Of a DNA stretch of 64,000 nucleotides, positions 23,944-32,776 are shown in pieces (the first letter of the stretch is position 1; each line of letters begins with the position of its first letter). The stretch lies in assembly GCF_030864355.1 (NCBI RefSeq), contig NC_083395.1, positions 1,860,001 to 1,924,000 on the forward strand, in the 5' to 3' direction. The stretch comes from Cutaneotrichosporon cavernicola (taxonomy: Eukaryota > Basidiomycota > Tremellomycetes > Trichosporonales > Trichosporonaceae). The notes beneath the pieces are model-generated. The model worked only from the letters and a program-made list of their open reading frames with translations. It made no database searches and was not told the origin of the DNA. Made by a program: the position numbers and the translations under genes.

Positions 23944-24178
23944 CCAGAATGACAAGGCTCCGTACCTGTCCCGAAAGAGGGCGAGGTGTCCATGCACCTC
24001 AAGTTGCAGGACGAGGGTCATGACAACCACTAACTATATCGTAAGTGGTGGGTGATTCCTGACCGGCCCAGCCAGTCGCGTCCTGGGCGCACATTGCTGC
24101 CTTCTCGCTCTACGCCTCTCGAAACTGGGACTCACCGCTCTCGACGCGTGGAAAATTCGAACCTCCTGACGCTGCCCA

Positions 24179-24260
24179 AGTAGGCCAGAGGTGGACCGTA
24201 AGAGCAATGATGCAGAGATAAGTAGGCCAGAGGTGGACCGTCAGAACCGTGATGCAGAGA
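24179..24260. repeat. 42-bp-period direct repeat, 2 copies
   Basis: AGTAGGCCAGAGGTGGACCG... at 24179-24218 and 24221-24260, just upstream of tRNA-Gln. Confidence 0.9.
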
Positions 24261-24314
24261 CCAGAGACGTGTCGGGCCAGTATAAAGGGGATGTTGGCAA
24301 CCGCTATACTCATA

Positions 24315-24397
24315 GGTTGAATCGTATAACGGTCAGTACACAAGATTCTGATGCAGGATCAGTTCTTGTAGCCTGGGTTCGACTCCCAGTTCGACCT
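24315..24397 (+). tRNA. tRNA-Gln(CUG) with 11-nt intron
   Basis: Acceptor stem GGTTGAA/TTCGACC, T-arm CTGGG-TTCGACT-CCCAG, anticodon stem CAAGA/TCTTG. The loop is TTCTGA + 11-nt intron + T, giving anticodon CTG. U73 discriminator. T-rich Pol III terminator tracts follow at 24403-24417. Confidence 0.9.
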
Positions 24398-24909
24398 GAA
24401 TTAATTTTTGGATTTTTTCCGGTCTGTTTTGACTACCGGAATTGGGCCGAGGGGTCGGCTTGATCAACTGGATCGTGGCGACGTGACCGACTGTTTCGTC
24501 AAGCCAGTCTATCAATCCTGTCATCTCAAGAGTCGGTCAAGCCAATCTATCCATCCTGTCATCTCTTTATTCCGGCCCGAGGTCCGAGATCCGGTCAGAG
24601 GCACGCACGCGACGGCAACGTGCGGATTCCCCGAACTCTGGTTCGGAGTCAAGGATCTCGCTACCGCAGATGCTCCGAGAGTGTGCCCGCAGCCTGCAGA
24701 ATGGTTGCACAGTTCTACGTAATGGCCATGCGCAGCATCGACCGACTTGCATGATGGACCGATAGTTTGCACTGCCACCAAATCACCATTGGGGGTTCCG
24801 ACCCCGTATTCGGGTTTCCCGGATCTCGGTTCGGTCATCCCGTTGCCCCTGCTCAGAGGCAATATATATCGCGGGCAGTGGGGCCGACTCACTCCATCAC
24901 CACACAACC
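24398..24909. other. Spacer: tRNA-Gln 3' flank and RTA1-like promoter
   Basis: Contains short GTCAAGCCA(G/A)TCTATC direct repeats (24498-24560) and a TATATATCGC TATA-like element about 40 bp before the RTA1-like ATG. No gene. Confidence 0.5.
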
Positions 24910-25979
24910 ATGAAATACGACGAGAACGGAACACGACTCATGTAAGCTTATCGCATCCATGTCGTCGCTGACAGCAGTACGGGCTACGTGCCCAAGCTCG
25001 CGCTGACGGGAGTCGCGATCGCCGCATATTTCCTCCTCTCGGCCTGCTGCGTATTCTGTAAGTCATCCTCAAGCGGCGCTGATGAGTCTTCTTCCGCACC
25101 AGGCCTAGACCCAAATACATGTTATGGGTGACGATCGGCACGTTTACGATGGCGGTCGGCTTTGGCGCCCGCATCCCCATGACAAACGACCCAGGGAGCC
25201 TGGGCATCTACATCGCCACCACTCTGGTACGGATTGGCGAGATGGTGCTGACATAACTAAGTTCACGCTTCTTTCTCCCTGCGCGTTCCTTGCTCAGGAT
25301 TACGTTCTCCTCCCTCGTCTCGCAACATGGCTCGACGCCGAGGACTGCTTGTTCCTCTCGTCGCGCCTCATTGCCCGAATCTTCATCGGCTCAGATATCT
25401 GCACGTTCCTTATCCAGGCGGCTGGTGGCGGTATGACCGCCATGGAATCAATGGCGTCCACCGGCGAGAAAGTAGGTTGAAACGGTCAATGTAACTGACC
25501 CAGATCGCACTCATCGGCCTCATCATTCAATGCGTCAGCTTCGGCCTCTTCTGGGTCCTCCTCGTCGTCTTTGCATTCCGTCTGTGCGTCCCCCCTTCCT
25601 TTCGGAATCTGACAGCAGGCGCAGTAATCACTCAAACAAGTGGGCGAGTGGGAGTGGGTTCAAAGGCTGGAAGGCGCTCTACTGGGCCCTCCAGTGGACG
25701 TGTATCGGCATCATGGTGCGCTGCGTTTTCCGCGTTATCGAGTTCTCCCAAGGATACAGCGGGTACCTCCGCACCACCGAGTGGTGCTACTACGTCCTCG
25801 ACACACTGCCCCTTTTCCTGGCTATTGTGGTGTGGGCCGTCGTGTGGCCGCCCAGCATCCTTGTCGAGAGTGACAAGTGGGCTGCGACGCACGAGCACGG
25901 GCACGAGTACGACCTCACAAGCATGGGAGGCTCGACTTATGGGCCCGTCACAACTGGGAGCTCTTACGACAAGGCATGA
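24910..25979 (+). CDS. RTA1-family multi-pass membrane protein
   Basis: RTA1-like proteins are fungal seven-helix membrane proteins linked to lipid translocation, 7-aminocholesterol resistance and azole or stress tolerance. Model: join(24910..24941,24978..25057,25087..25226,25262..25471,25504..25583,25619..25979), 300 aa, five introns of 29-36 nt. Intron 2 ends at GATGAG (25086), not at the nearer CACCAG; only this join gives FFFFRTRPRPKYMLWV without a stop. Family-like pieces: GARIPMTNDPGSLGIY, FLAQDYVLLPRLATWL, IFIGSDICTFLIQAAGGG (the helix D/Q motif), FRVIEFSQGYSGYL, EWCYYVLDTLPLFLAIVVW. A short hydrophilic C-tail follows. Confidence 0.93.
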
Positions 25980-26417
25980 TTGAGTGCAATCGACGAGTGA
26001 TGAGCTGGTACAAGCTATGATCGGCCGGCGGCCTAGGCAACGGAGAGAACGCAGAAATAGAGAATCTGGAGTTACTGTACAAACCTGACCCCGACCGCAT
26101 ATACCCCATAGATGCGACGCATGGACCAGCAATGAGATTGGGTGCGGCGGCCGCGCCGTCCGTGCGCGGCCGCCGAGACTACACAGTGATCAAGGGTGTA
26201 AGCCGTTCGTTACACGAGGGGTTTAACCCAACCTCCAACCCAGGCTCGACGTTGAGCACAGCCATTCCATCTCTCTCAAGACTTTGGGTGACGTTATGCA
26301 CATTTTCTTGCAGAGGCGGTAATCGAAATGCGAACCTTAGTCTAGAAGATGGAACATGACCTTCAAACATCAGACAGCTACATCTCCATGTACAACGAAA
26401 CAACGCTACAGTACAGC
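25980..26417. other. Convergent 3' spacer
   Basis: Between the 3' ends of the RTA1-like and MFS genes. A GCGGCCGCGCCGTCCGTGCGCGGCCGC GC-rich imperfect hairpin lies at about 26147-26174. No gene. Confidence 0.5.
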
Positions 26418-27881
26418 TTACAGCTGGTACCGGAACTTGGCGGCCAGCTGGACCTCGCTGGGCCCGTGCCGACCCAGGTTGCGGCCCTCATCCATCTTAC
26501 GGTTCTCGCGCTTAAAGTACCACCTAGTGACGAGAGCCATGCCGATGCACAGCGCACTGGCGACGAGGTTGACGATGAATGCAGGTACGAACCGCGGCGG
26601 CGAAAAGTACAGATACGAGCTCCAGATGTTGGGTGTCTGTGCGAACGCGTTGAGGATCGCATACACGATTGCACGCTTAGCACTTGGGCCAGTCATGTTG
26701 GCACCGACCCAGGAGAGGATGATGGTGGACGCAGCGTAGAAGCCGAATGGGAGGAGGCACATGGCAAAGTAGCGGGGCGCTGTCTTTGTAGTTGCAACTC
26801 CGATGATATTGCCGAGAAGAGTAAAGCACATTGGGATGGCGATGTGGTACGAACGGTTGCGGGTGCGGTCAGAGCTGAAGCCGTTAATAAGCAGTCCAAT
26901 CGCGCAGAGAATGTATGGCGGCGCGGTGATTGCCAGAGTAGTTGTGCGCTTGAACCCGAGGCCTTGGACGACGATGGGGAAAAAGTTGGTGACGGTAGCG
27001 GCAATGAACGCAAATTGAAGGGTGAGGTTAAGGAGCCAAGTCTTGGGGTCGAGTAGTGCCATCTTGAGCGCCTGTAGGACGGGGACTTCGTCGTTCTCAT
27101 CCTTGGTTCCACGGTCACTCTCGAGGCGCCAGAGCAGCATGTCCTTCTCGATCGGGGTGAGCCAGCGTACGGTCTGAGGACGGTTCGGCATGACGAACGC
27201 GCACATGATAGCGACGCCGAATGTCATCGCTCCCTCGACGATGAAGAGCCACCGCCAGCCGGCGAGTCCGTGCTTCCCATCGAGTTTTAGGATACCTATG
27301 GCGAACAGGCCTCCGAAGGCATTACCGATCTGTGAGCCAGTGTAGAACGCTGCGGTGCGCAGAGCCATTTGACGGCGAGGGTAGAAGAGCGAGACAAGGA
27401 ACACGGCGCCGGGGAAGAAGGCCGCCTCGACGACGCCAAGCATGGTGCGACACACGGCGAGACCAGTGTAACTCGTCACTGCGCCAGTACTTGCGCTCAC
27501 AATGCCCCACAACGACGCGTTGAAACACAGGTAATAGGCTGGGTACTTGATCTTGCCGACGATCATGTTTGATGGGATCTGGAGCGCGACATAGCCGGCG
27601 AACAGGACGGCAACGCAGGTGCCGTATTGCTGCGTCGAAAGACCTAGGTCTTGGGCGATCCCAGCAACAAATGCTGAAGACAAATTCTGTCTGTCTAGAA
27701 AGTTGAGCAAATAAAGTAGTGTGAGGGCGGGAATGAGCATGATGTCCACCTTGCGGGTCGCGCGTTTCGCAATCTCCTCTCGCTCCTCCTCGCTCAAGGA
27801 GGCGAGCGAGTCGGGGAGGTTTACGGCCAGGTGGTCGGCGACAGCGAACGGTTCCTTGTAGATAGATTCCTTGTCATCCAT
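26418..27881 (-). CDS. MFS permease, anion:cation symporter (Dal5) family
   Basis: Predicted plasma-membrane H+ symporter for an organic anion; the family includes allantoate/ureidosuccinate, nicotinate, biotin and pantothenate carriers. A single 487-aa exon, unusual in this intron-dense window; ATG at 27881. Motifs: ATRKVDIMLIPALTLLYLLNFLDRQNL (TM1 with the family's D-R), TM4 RTMLGVVEAAFFPGAV, FYPRRQMALRTAAFY after TM4, GWRWLFIVEGAMT, and a charged C-tail. It has about 12 hydrophobic segments. The exact substrate cannot be called. A GATA-like site and a TATA palindrome lie just upstream. Confidence 0.93.
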   Translation of the reverse strand: MDDKESIYKEPFAVADHLAVNLPDSLASLSEEEREEIAKRATRKVDIMLIPALTLLYLLNFLDRQNLSSAFVAGIAQDLGLSTQQYGTCVAVLFAGYVALQIPSNMIVGKIKYPAYYLCFNASLWGIVSASTGAVTSYTGLAVCRTMLGVVEAAFFPGAVFLVSLFYPRRQMALRTAAFYTGSQIGNAFGGLFAIGILKLDGKHGLAGWRWLFIVEGAMTFGVAIMCAFVMPNRPQTVRWLTPIEKDMLLWRLESDRGTKDENDEVPVLQALKMALLDPKTWLLNLTLQFAFIAATVTNFFPIVVQGLGFKRTTTLAITAPPYILCAIGLLINGFSSDRTRNRSYHIAIPMCFTLLGNIIGVATTKTAPRYFAMCLLPFGFYAASTIILSWVGANMTGPSAKRAIVYAILNAFAQTPNIWSSYLYFSPPRFVPAFIVNLVASALCIGMALVTRWYFKRENRKMDEGRNLGRHGPSEVQLAAKFRYQL

Positions 27882-27914
27882 GGTGGGCGTGGTGAGAACG
27901 GGGCATCAAGCTCC

Positions 27915-27940
27915 TGGTTATATAACCAGTGATGCTTATC
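27915..27940 (-). promoter_or_regulatory. MFS promoter: TATA palindrome and GATA site
   Basis: TGGTTATATAACCA (27915-27928) is a perfect palindrome containing a TATA element about 35-45 bp upstream of the ATG. CTTATCT (27934-27940, AGATAAG on the minus strand) matches the HGATAR site of nitrogen GATA factors. Function is inference. Confidence 0.45.
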
Positions 27941-27963
27941 TGCCTAACATGTGGCCCCATTGG

Positions 27964-28023
27964 GGGCCCACTCGTTGTCACTCGGCCCCACTTGTTGTCA
28001 CCCGGCCCCACTCGTTGTCACTG
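27964..28023. repeat. 20-bp tandem repeat, 3 copies
   Basis: GGCCCCACTCGTTGTCACTC-type units at 27964-27983, 27984-28003 and 28004-28023, plus a partial fourth. Confidence 0.92.
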
Positions 28024-28059
28024 GGCCCCACTGCTCTCGCGCATCGATCCGGAGTATCC

Positions 28060-28128
28060 CGCAGTGGTGGGCTAGAGGAAGGATGGTCGCGCAGTGGTGG
28101 GCTAGAGGATGGTCGCGCAGTGGTGGGC
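28060..28128. repeat. 24-28-bp tandem repeat, 3 copies
   Basis: CGCAGTGGTGGGCTAGAGGA(AGGA)TGGT units; the third is truncated. Confidence 0.9.
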
Positions 28129-28547
28129 TGGATGGTGAGCGCTCGCTCGTCGTATACGGCCCTGGGCAGGTTGTGTTGTTCTTGTGCAGTACATAGTATG
28201 CCGTTGGCAATATCGTATGTCCAAGTGCCTTATCGCAAGTCGGTGAGCATGAGTTGGTGTAAGATAGCAGAGGCAGTGGTAAGGTTGTGGCGTTGTGGAT
28301 TGTTCCGGAAACCCGACTAGTTCCAGCCTAGGCACTTATCGATTACGATTCCGCACGGCTTTCACCGACCCGAGTACACTGCGGTACGATTATCAAGTGG
28401 AGGTTGGTGCCGTCTGTTCGAATTGTGAGAGCATGTGAGCTGCCAAGGTACGACCGCTTGTCGGTCGGATGGCGGCGATGTCAGATTGTGAGGATGACAT
28501 AAACATGGGGATGCACACGCAATCCTGGATATATGGAACCCCTATGG

Positions 28548-28636
28548 GGATGACCTAATAGGGAATGCGCTATATAGGGGTGGAACCAATAAGGATCGCC
28601 ATCCAAGGAATAGCTGGAGGCTAGGGATATATTGAC
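28548..28636 (+). repeat. Dispersed ~85-bp element, copy A
   Basis: About 90% identical to 30868-30951 in the same orientation (one 5-bp indel and a few substitutions). Contains GCGCTATATAGGGG and a CCAAT-like box. Confidence 0.93.
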
Positions 28637-28883
28637 ATCGCCCACTTCCTGGCCGAGCTCTGACACTTGCCGCATGGTCACAGGATGACACCGCAACACT
28701 TACTACACAGTCCATGTCATCACTTCTAACTGAGAACTACATACAACTATTTACCTCACTGATTTACAACAGATGACCTTGGGAAGCTACGATGTGTCAG
28801 AATGATCCGGCAGTTAAACATGATACTCACCACTTGAAATTCAGTTGGCAGCGCGCGTCGTCGTTTACCGCGTCGTGCACCGT

Positions 28884-30094
28884 TCAGGCTTCATGCTCAT
28901 CACGTTCAAGCTCAGTGACGCCCTTCGGGTTCGTGTTGTTGTCGCTCTGTGTACGCTTGACAGTCTTCTTGGGCGCAAGAGGCTCCTTCTCGTAGACCCC
29001 CCTAGCGCGCTTGGCGCCCTTGGCGCCCTTGGCGGGAGTCTTAGTGGAGGGGATAAACTCGTCCTCGCTGTTGTCTTCGACCTCCACGACCTGCGACTTA
29101 CGCCTCGGGGCGCGTTTCGGCCCAGGTTTGAGCAGGTTTGGCTCAGTTGGTGCCGCCTTGGTGACACTGATCTTCGCCTGGGCGAGCTTTGCCTCCCTGG
29201 GGCCGAGCTGGTAGGGGGTTTCGATGAGCCCCACGTCAATGCCGTCAATCGCAATCTCCACGGGCTGACCTGCGCGAACGGCCTCAAGCTTGAGACGCGC
29301 CAGGTCAATCTGAGCATTGACGCGGCTAACAGACGCGAGGTCAGCGAGGCGCTCGATCACGGCAGCATTTCGCAGCATGAGCGTCATTGCAGTGAGGTCA
29401 GCCTCTTTGGCCTCTGACGGCGTCCGCAACACATTCGAGGAGGTTTGGGTGGGCCGGTTACCGTTCTTGGCGGCCTCGCCGGCGTTCTGGCCGTCAGCCA
29501 CCTTCACTGGGATGTCAGCCTCTGCATCAGCACACCCACCGGGGCCTTGGTGCCAAGGTAGACTGCAGGGTCTGTCTCGCCAGTGAGAGCGACTCCAACA
29601 GCGTCCGGCACGCTCCTGAGGAGGTCGACAGACTGCAGTTAGCAGATTGGAGACCGGGGATCGTGGGTGCTCGGTGGGTGGTGCTCGCGCGCTGGGCAGT
29701 GGGGAAGGTGACTCTTCACTTGCTGGGTGGACGGGGGAAGGTGACTCTTCACTTGCTGGGTGGACGGGGGAAGGTGACTCTTCACTTGCTGGGTGGACGG
29801 GGGAAGGTGACTCTTCACTTGCTGGGTGGACGGGGGAAGGTGACTCTTCACTTGCTGGGTGGACGGGGGAAGGTGACTGCTCACGGATCAACTTACCCAC
29901 GGCACGAAGCCCGCCGGCAGCTCGTTGACACCCAACTCTCCAAGCGCCTCGCGGCGATGCGCGTCGCCGGTATCGGCAGCGCCCAGAATCTGTACAAATT
30001 AGCTCAAACCGCTGTCAATAGGAGCACCCACCGCAAGTGGGTCTCCGAAGGTGGTGGCAGGGGTCGATGCCTCGGGCTGTTCAATGGGCATCAT
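28884..30094 (-). CDS. Unknown nuclear-type protein; minisatellite inside intron 2
   Basis: Function not recognised. Model: complement(join(28884..29506,29536..29632,29897..29989,30032..30094)), 291 aa, ATG at 30094. Exon junctions are in good frame and codon use: ...GDPLA|ILGAADTG..., ...LPAGFVPW|SVDLLRSVPDAVG..., ...LGTKAPV|VKVADGQ.... Intron 2 is 264 nt, with GTAAGT, CTAAC and CTGCAG, and contains a 33-bp minisatellite. Residues ~120-190 form an ordered, helix-rich part (LRNAAVIERLADLASVSRV). The C-terminus is acidic, then strongly basic (VVEVEDNSEDE, PAKGAKGAKRARG), suggesting nuclear localisation or DNA contact (inference). Confidence 0.75.
29701..29879. repeat. 33-bp minisatellite, about 5.5 copies, intronic
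   Basis: Near-identical units (GGGGGAAGGTGACTCTTCAC followed by TTGCTGGGTGGAC). It is open in frame on the minus strand as an 11-residue repeat (ASEESPSPVHP) and so mimics a coding repeat. Confidence 0.95.
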
Positions 30095-30127
30095 GGCGAG
30101 GAAGAGGACTGCAATACGAAATGTGAA

Positions 30128-30265
30128 TGAGCTGATGAGAGATGAGAAATGAGCTGATGAGAGATGAGAGATGAGAGATGAGAGATGAAAGATGAGAGAT
30201 ATATATATGTATATATATATTATATGGAGAGAGAGATGGAGAGAGAGAGAGAGAAAGAGAGGACC
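30128..30265. repeat. (GAGATGA)n, (TA)n and (GA)n low-complexity tract
   Basis: Successive GAGATGAGA units, then TATATATGTATATATATATTATAT, then GAGAGAGA. Lies in the 5' region of the minus-strand gene starting at 30094. Confidence 0.9.
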
Positions 30266-30867
30266 TCTTGGAGGTTTTGTGGGAAAGGGAGGGAAGGTCG
30301 CGGTGCGTGGCCGGACGTGGAGGGGAACGCGTGGGCGACGGTGGCGGTGCCGAGTAGTGCAGGGGTTGCTGTTAGATCGTCGAGTGAATTGAGTGGAGCT
30401 GTGTGGATAACATATGGTGCGGTGCATACGATCAGACGGCCAGACGATACGAGTGAAGGCGGACACTGGGCAATGCCGCAGCGACTGCTAGCTGCTAGGA
30501 CAGTCCTGTTGTGTGGTTCAGGCACGGCCGCCATGTGGTGGTTGGTCCTGCTCTGGCCATGGCGTGCGGTACAGGAACAGGAGGGCACGTGCCACGCGCC
30601 ATACGGTTGAGGCACGCCTGTGGAAAATGAATGAGATCCATCGAATGAAGGGATGAGGATCCCACGATTATACAAGGATACAGAAGCTGTTAGAGACGAG
30701 GCGAGGTGGGAACTTCCACGAGGCGAGTCGGGAACTGAGACAGGGCGAGCTGGGAACAGGGAGACGGGCGAATAACGGGAACGAACAGGCGCGTATCCGC
30801 GATAACGGCACCTTCCTTGATTACTGCCCTCTACGTTCTCAACTACTTAACTACGCCGGCAATTAAT

Positions 30868-30951
30868 GGATGAGCTAATAGGGAATGCGCTATATAGGGG
30901 TGGAGCCAATAGGGATCGCCATACAAGGCTGGAGGCTAGGGATATATTGAC
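30868..30951 (+). repeat. Dispersed ~85-bp element, copy B, at the GNAT promoter
   Basis: Second copy of the 28548-28636 element. Its TATATAG and CCAAT boxes lie 130-160 bp upstream of the GNAT ATG, so this copy may act as its core promoter (inference). Confidence 0.93.
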
Positions 30952-31047
30952 AGGTGCGGAACACGGCGAGCTTGCCCAGACCGGTATCGGTGTTCTCGTC
31001 GACAACATCGAACCGAGCTGTTCATCAACCGACGTCTCCACATCCCA

Positions 31048-31557
31048 ATGCCATTCCCAGAAACCATCCCATCCCTCACACTTCAAGGTTACAAAGTGCG
31101 ACGCGCGGTCCGCGATGACGTATCGGCCATCGCTGGTCTCCTCCTCGAGGACCCCATATCTGCGGCCCGCGAGCCAGCCTCGGGCCAGCTGGAGAGGTAC
31201 TATGCGGCGTTCGCGGACGTCGACTCGGACCCACACCAGTTCCTCGCCGTTATGATAGCTTGTTCTTCCCCCTCCCCCTCGTCGGAGCATGTGGTAGGCT
31301 GCGCCCAACTCACCCTCATCCCAGGCCTGACGCGGGGCGGAGCCCTTCGCCTTCAGGTTGAGGGCCTGCATGTCGCTACGTGCTTGCAAGGGCGTGGGCT
31401 TGGCAGCGCTCTCCTCGCGTGGATCGACGACATGGGACGCGCGTCTGGGGCACAGTTTGCCCAGCTCACCAGCGACAAGAAGCGTCCCGAGGCGCACAGG
31501 TTGTATTCCCGGCTGGGATGGGTCGCTAGCCATGAGGGGTTCAAGAAACCGCTCTGA
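31048..31557 (+). CDS. GNAT-family N-acetyltransferase
   Basis: Single exon, 169 aa. Acetyl-CoA-dependent N-acetyltransferase of unknown substrate. Motif A with the pyrophosphate loop is VATCLQGRGLGSALLAWID (Q-x-x-G-x-G/A pattern QGRGLG). Motif B-like RPEAHRLYSRLGW closes the fold. The N-terminal strand YKVRRAVRDDVSAIAGL is typical. Length is normal for a stand-alone GNAT. It is probably cytosolic, since no signal peptide is seen. Confidence 0.92.
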   Translation: MPFPETIPSLTLQGYKVRRAVRDDVSAIAGLLLEDPISAAREPASGQLERYYAAFADVDSDPHQFLAVMIACSSPSPSSEHVVGCAQLTLIPGLTRGGALRLQVEGLHVATCLQGRGLGSALLAWIDDMGRASGAQFAQLTSDKKRPEAHRLYSRLGWVASHEGFKKPL

Positions 31558-31591
31558 ATGTCTTAAGGGAGGACTGTGCAGCTTTGACATT

Positions 31592-31675
31592 ATCCCGTCT
31601 TCTTGGCCTCGCAAACGCCATCCCGTCTTCTTGGCCTCGTAAACGCCATCCCGTCTTCTTGACGTCGTAAACACC
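31592..31675. repeat. 28-bp tandem repeat, 3 copies
   Basis: ATCCCGTCTTCTTGGCCTCG-type units at 31592-31619, 31620-31647 and 31648-31675, immediately 3' of GNAT. Confidence 0.93.
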
Positions 31676-32025
31676 CAGTGCTCAGGTGGATGATTAGTCT
31701 CGAATGTTACCAAGCCACGTCGAACACTCGAAATACAAGTGCCAAAGCGGAGACGGTTCAATCGCTCGCCTCATTCTATGCGGCGAAAGCGGGGAAACAG
31801 CCCAGATGTGGAGCGCATCGCCAACGAGGCCTCTCGCCTCGAGCACAAGGGTACAGGCGACACCCTCTCTGCCTCGCAGGTTCTGTACAGTTGTAGAAGT
31901 TGTGCCGGCGCACGCTGCGTTGGCTTCAGAGGACAGTATAATCGGCGAGAGTATGCAGTGGCTCGACGAGGACAGGGCAAGGAGAGTGGATCAAAAAGGA
32001 TAGGCTGAGGAACTGAATCCTCGTT

Positions 32026-32118
32026 TGACGAGAGTGGGATTCGAACCCACGTCCGAAGACTGCGGATATTCCAGAGAATACCTTAACACAGCGCCTTAGA
32101 CCGCTCGGCCATCTCGCC
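32026..32118 (-). tRNA. tRNA-Leu(AAG) with 15-nt intron
   Basis: Acceptor GGCGAGA/TCTCGTC with A73; D-arm GCC...GGC; anticodon stem CTGTG/CGCAG. The loop is TTAAGG + 15-nt intron + C, giving AAG. T-arm GTGGG-TTCGAAT-CCCAC. A T5 terminator lies about 30 nt downstream (31993-31997). Confidence 0.92.
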
Positions 32119-32450
32119 GGATGGTTATTGGATTTTCACGTCTCTATACATTTTGCGTCCCGACCCAGTTGGTGAACATACCGCCACAGTGCCTGGCTCA
32201 TGTCACGTTTACGTAACATCCGCGAGAGTTGCCCACAGTTTGTGGCACAGGCAGCTTGACTGCCGAGCTATCCGCTCCCACCTGTTGTTGGCCCGATTCC
32301 GCCTGGCTAAGTGTACTGACTGCCGTGGTTGCGCACGACTCACGATTTTTGCGAGGGTTATGCTGTAGATGCCAGTCAGCGCCGTCTGGGTTTATGTTTA
32401 GGCCAGGTTTAGCCGGTCGATCATCACTCTGTCTAATATCTATGGCCCCG

Positions 32451-32506
32451 GTCTTACCTGCCCTCGACCCCACAGGCTGTCTTACCTGCCCTCAACCCCA
32501 CAGGCT
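32451..32506. repeat. 28-bp tandem duplication
   Basis: GTCTTACCTGCCCTC(G/A)ACCC... at 32451-32478 and 32479-32506, one mismatch. Confidence 0.95.
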
Positions 32507-32543
32507 TAGATAAGCATTATCAGAGACATTTACCGGGTGGATT

Positions 32544-32629
32544 GGGATACTGTCTCACTTCCTCAACAGCCTGCCGAGATTGCGGCGGGATACTGTCTCA
32601 CTTCCTCAACAGCCCGGCCAGATTGCGGC
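32544..32629. repeat. 43-bp tandem duplication
   Basis: GGGATACTGTCTCACTTCCT... at 32544-32586 and 32587-32629, with a few mismatches. Confidence 0.95.
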
Positions 32630-32776
32630 CAGGTATATGAGCAAGGTCGCTCGCGGGAACAGATCGTGAGCTCGAGCTCGCTCTTGGATCATGTCGCCAG
32701 TACTGATTACCATAGTACATATCTTCCAACTACGTTACCAACCCCTATATATCAAACAGAAAGGACAATTCGAACC

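Larger units (their letters stand above)
23669..24314. other. Repeat-bearing spacer upstream of tRNA-Gln
   Basis: No gene. Holds two tandem repeat arrays (23854-23943 and 24179-24260), listed separately. Confidence 0.6.
27882..28883. other. 1-kb spacer with two tandem arrays and a dispersed repeat
   Basis: Holds the MFS promoter, repeat arrays at 27964-28023 and 28060-28128, and copy A of a dispersed element (28548-28636). No gene is supported. Confidence 0.55.
30095..31047. other. Divergent spacer with microsatellites
   Basis: Between the unknown protein's start and GNAT. Holds GAGATGA/GAGA and TATATA microsatellites (30128-30265) and copy B of the dispersed element (30868-30951). No gene. 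Confidence 0.55.
32119..32776. other. Spacer with two tandem duplications
   Basis: No gene. Duplications at 32451-32506 and 32544-32629 are listed separately. Confidence 0.55.

Noticed and set aside
29617..29660. Possible 20-22-nt ultra-short introns in the unknown-protein gene
   Set aside because: A single longer intron with better donor and branch site explains both apparent micro-introns.
29639..29884. ORFs of HLPPSTQQVKS or ASEESPSPVHP repeats
   Set aside because: They are readings of a minisatellite lying within a canonical 264-nt intron; the flanking exons join in frame without it.
28548..30951. LTR retrotransposon flanked by the 85-bp repeats
   Set aside because: No TG...CA termini, no primer-binding site, no gag/pol; the interior is an ordinary spliced gene.
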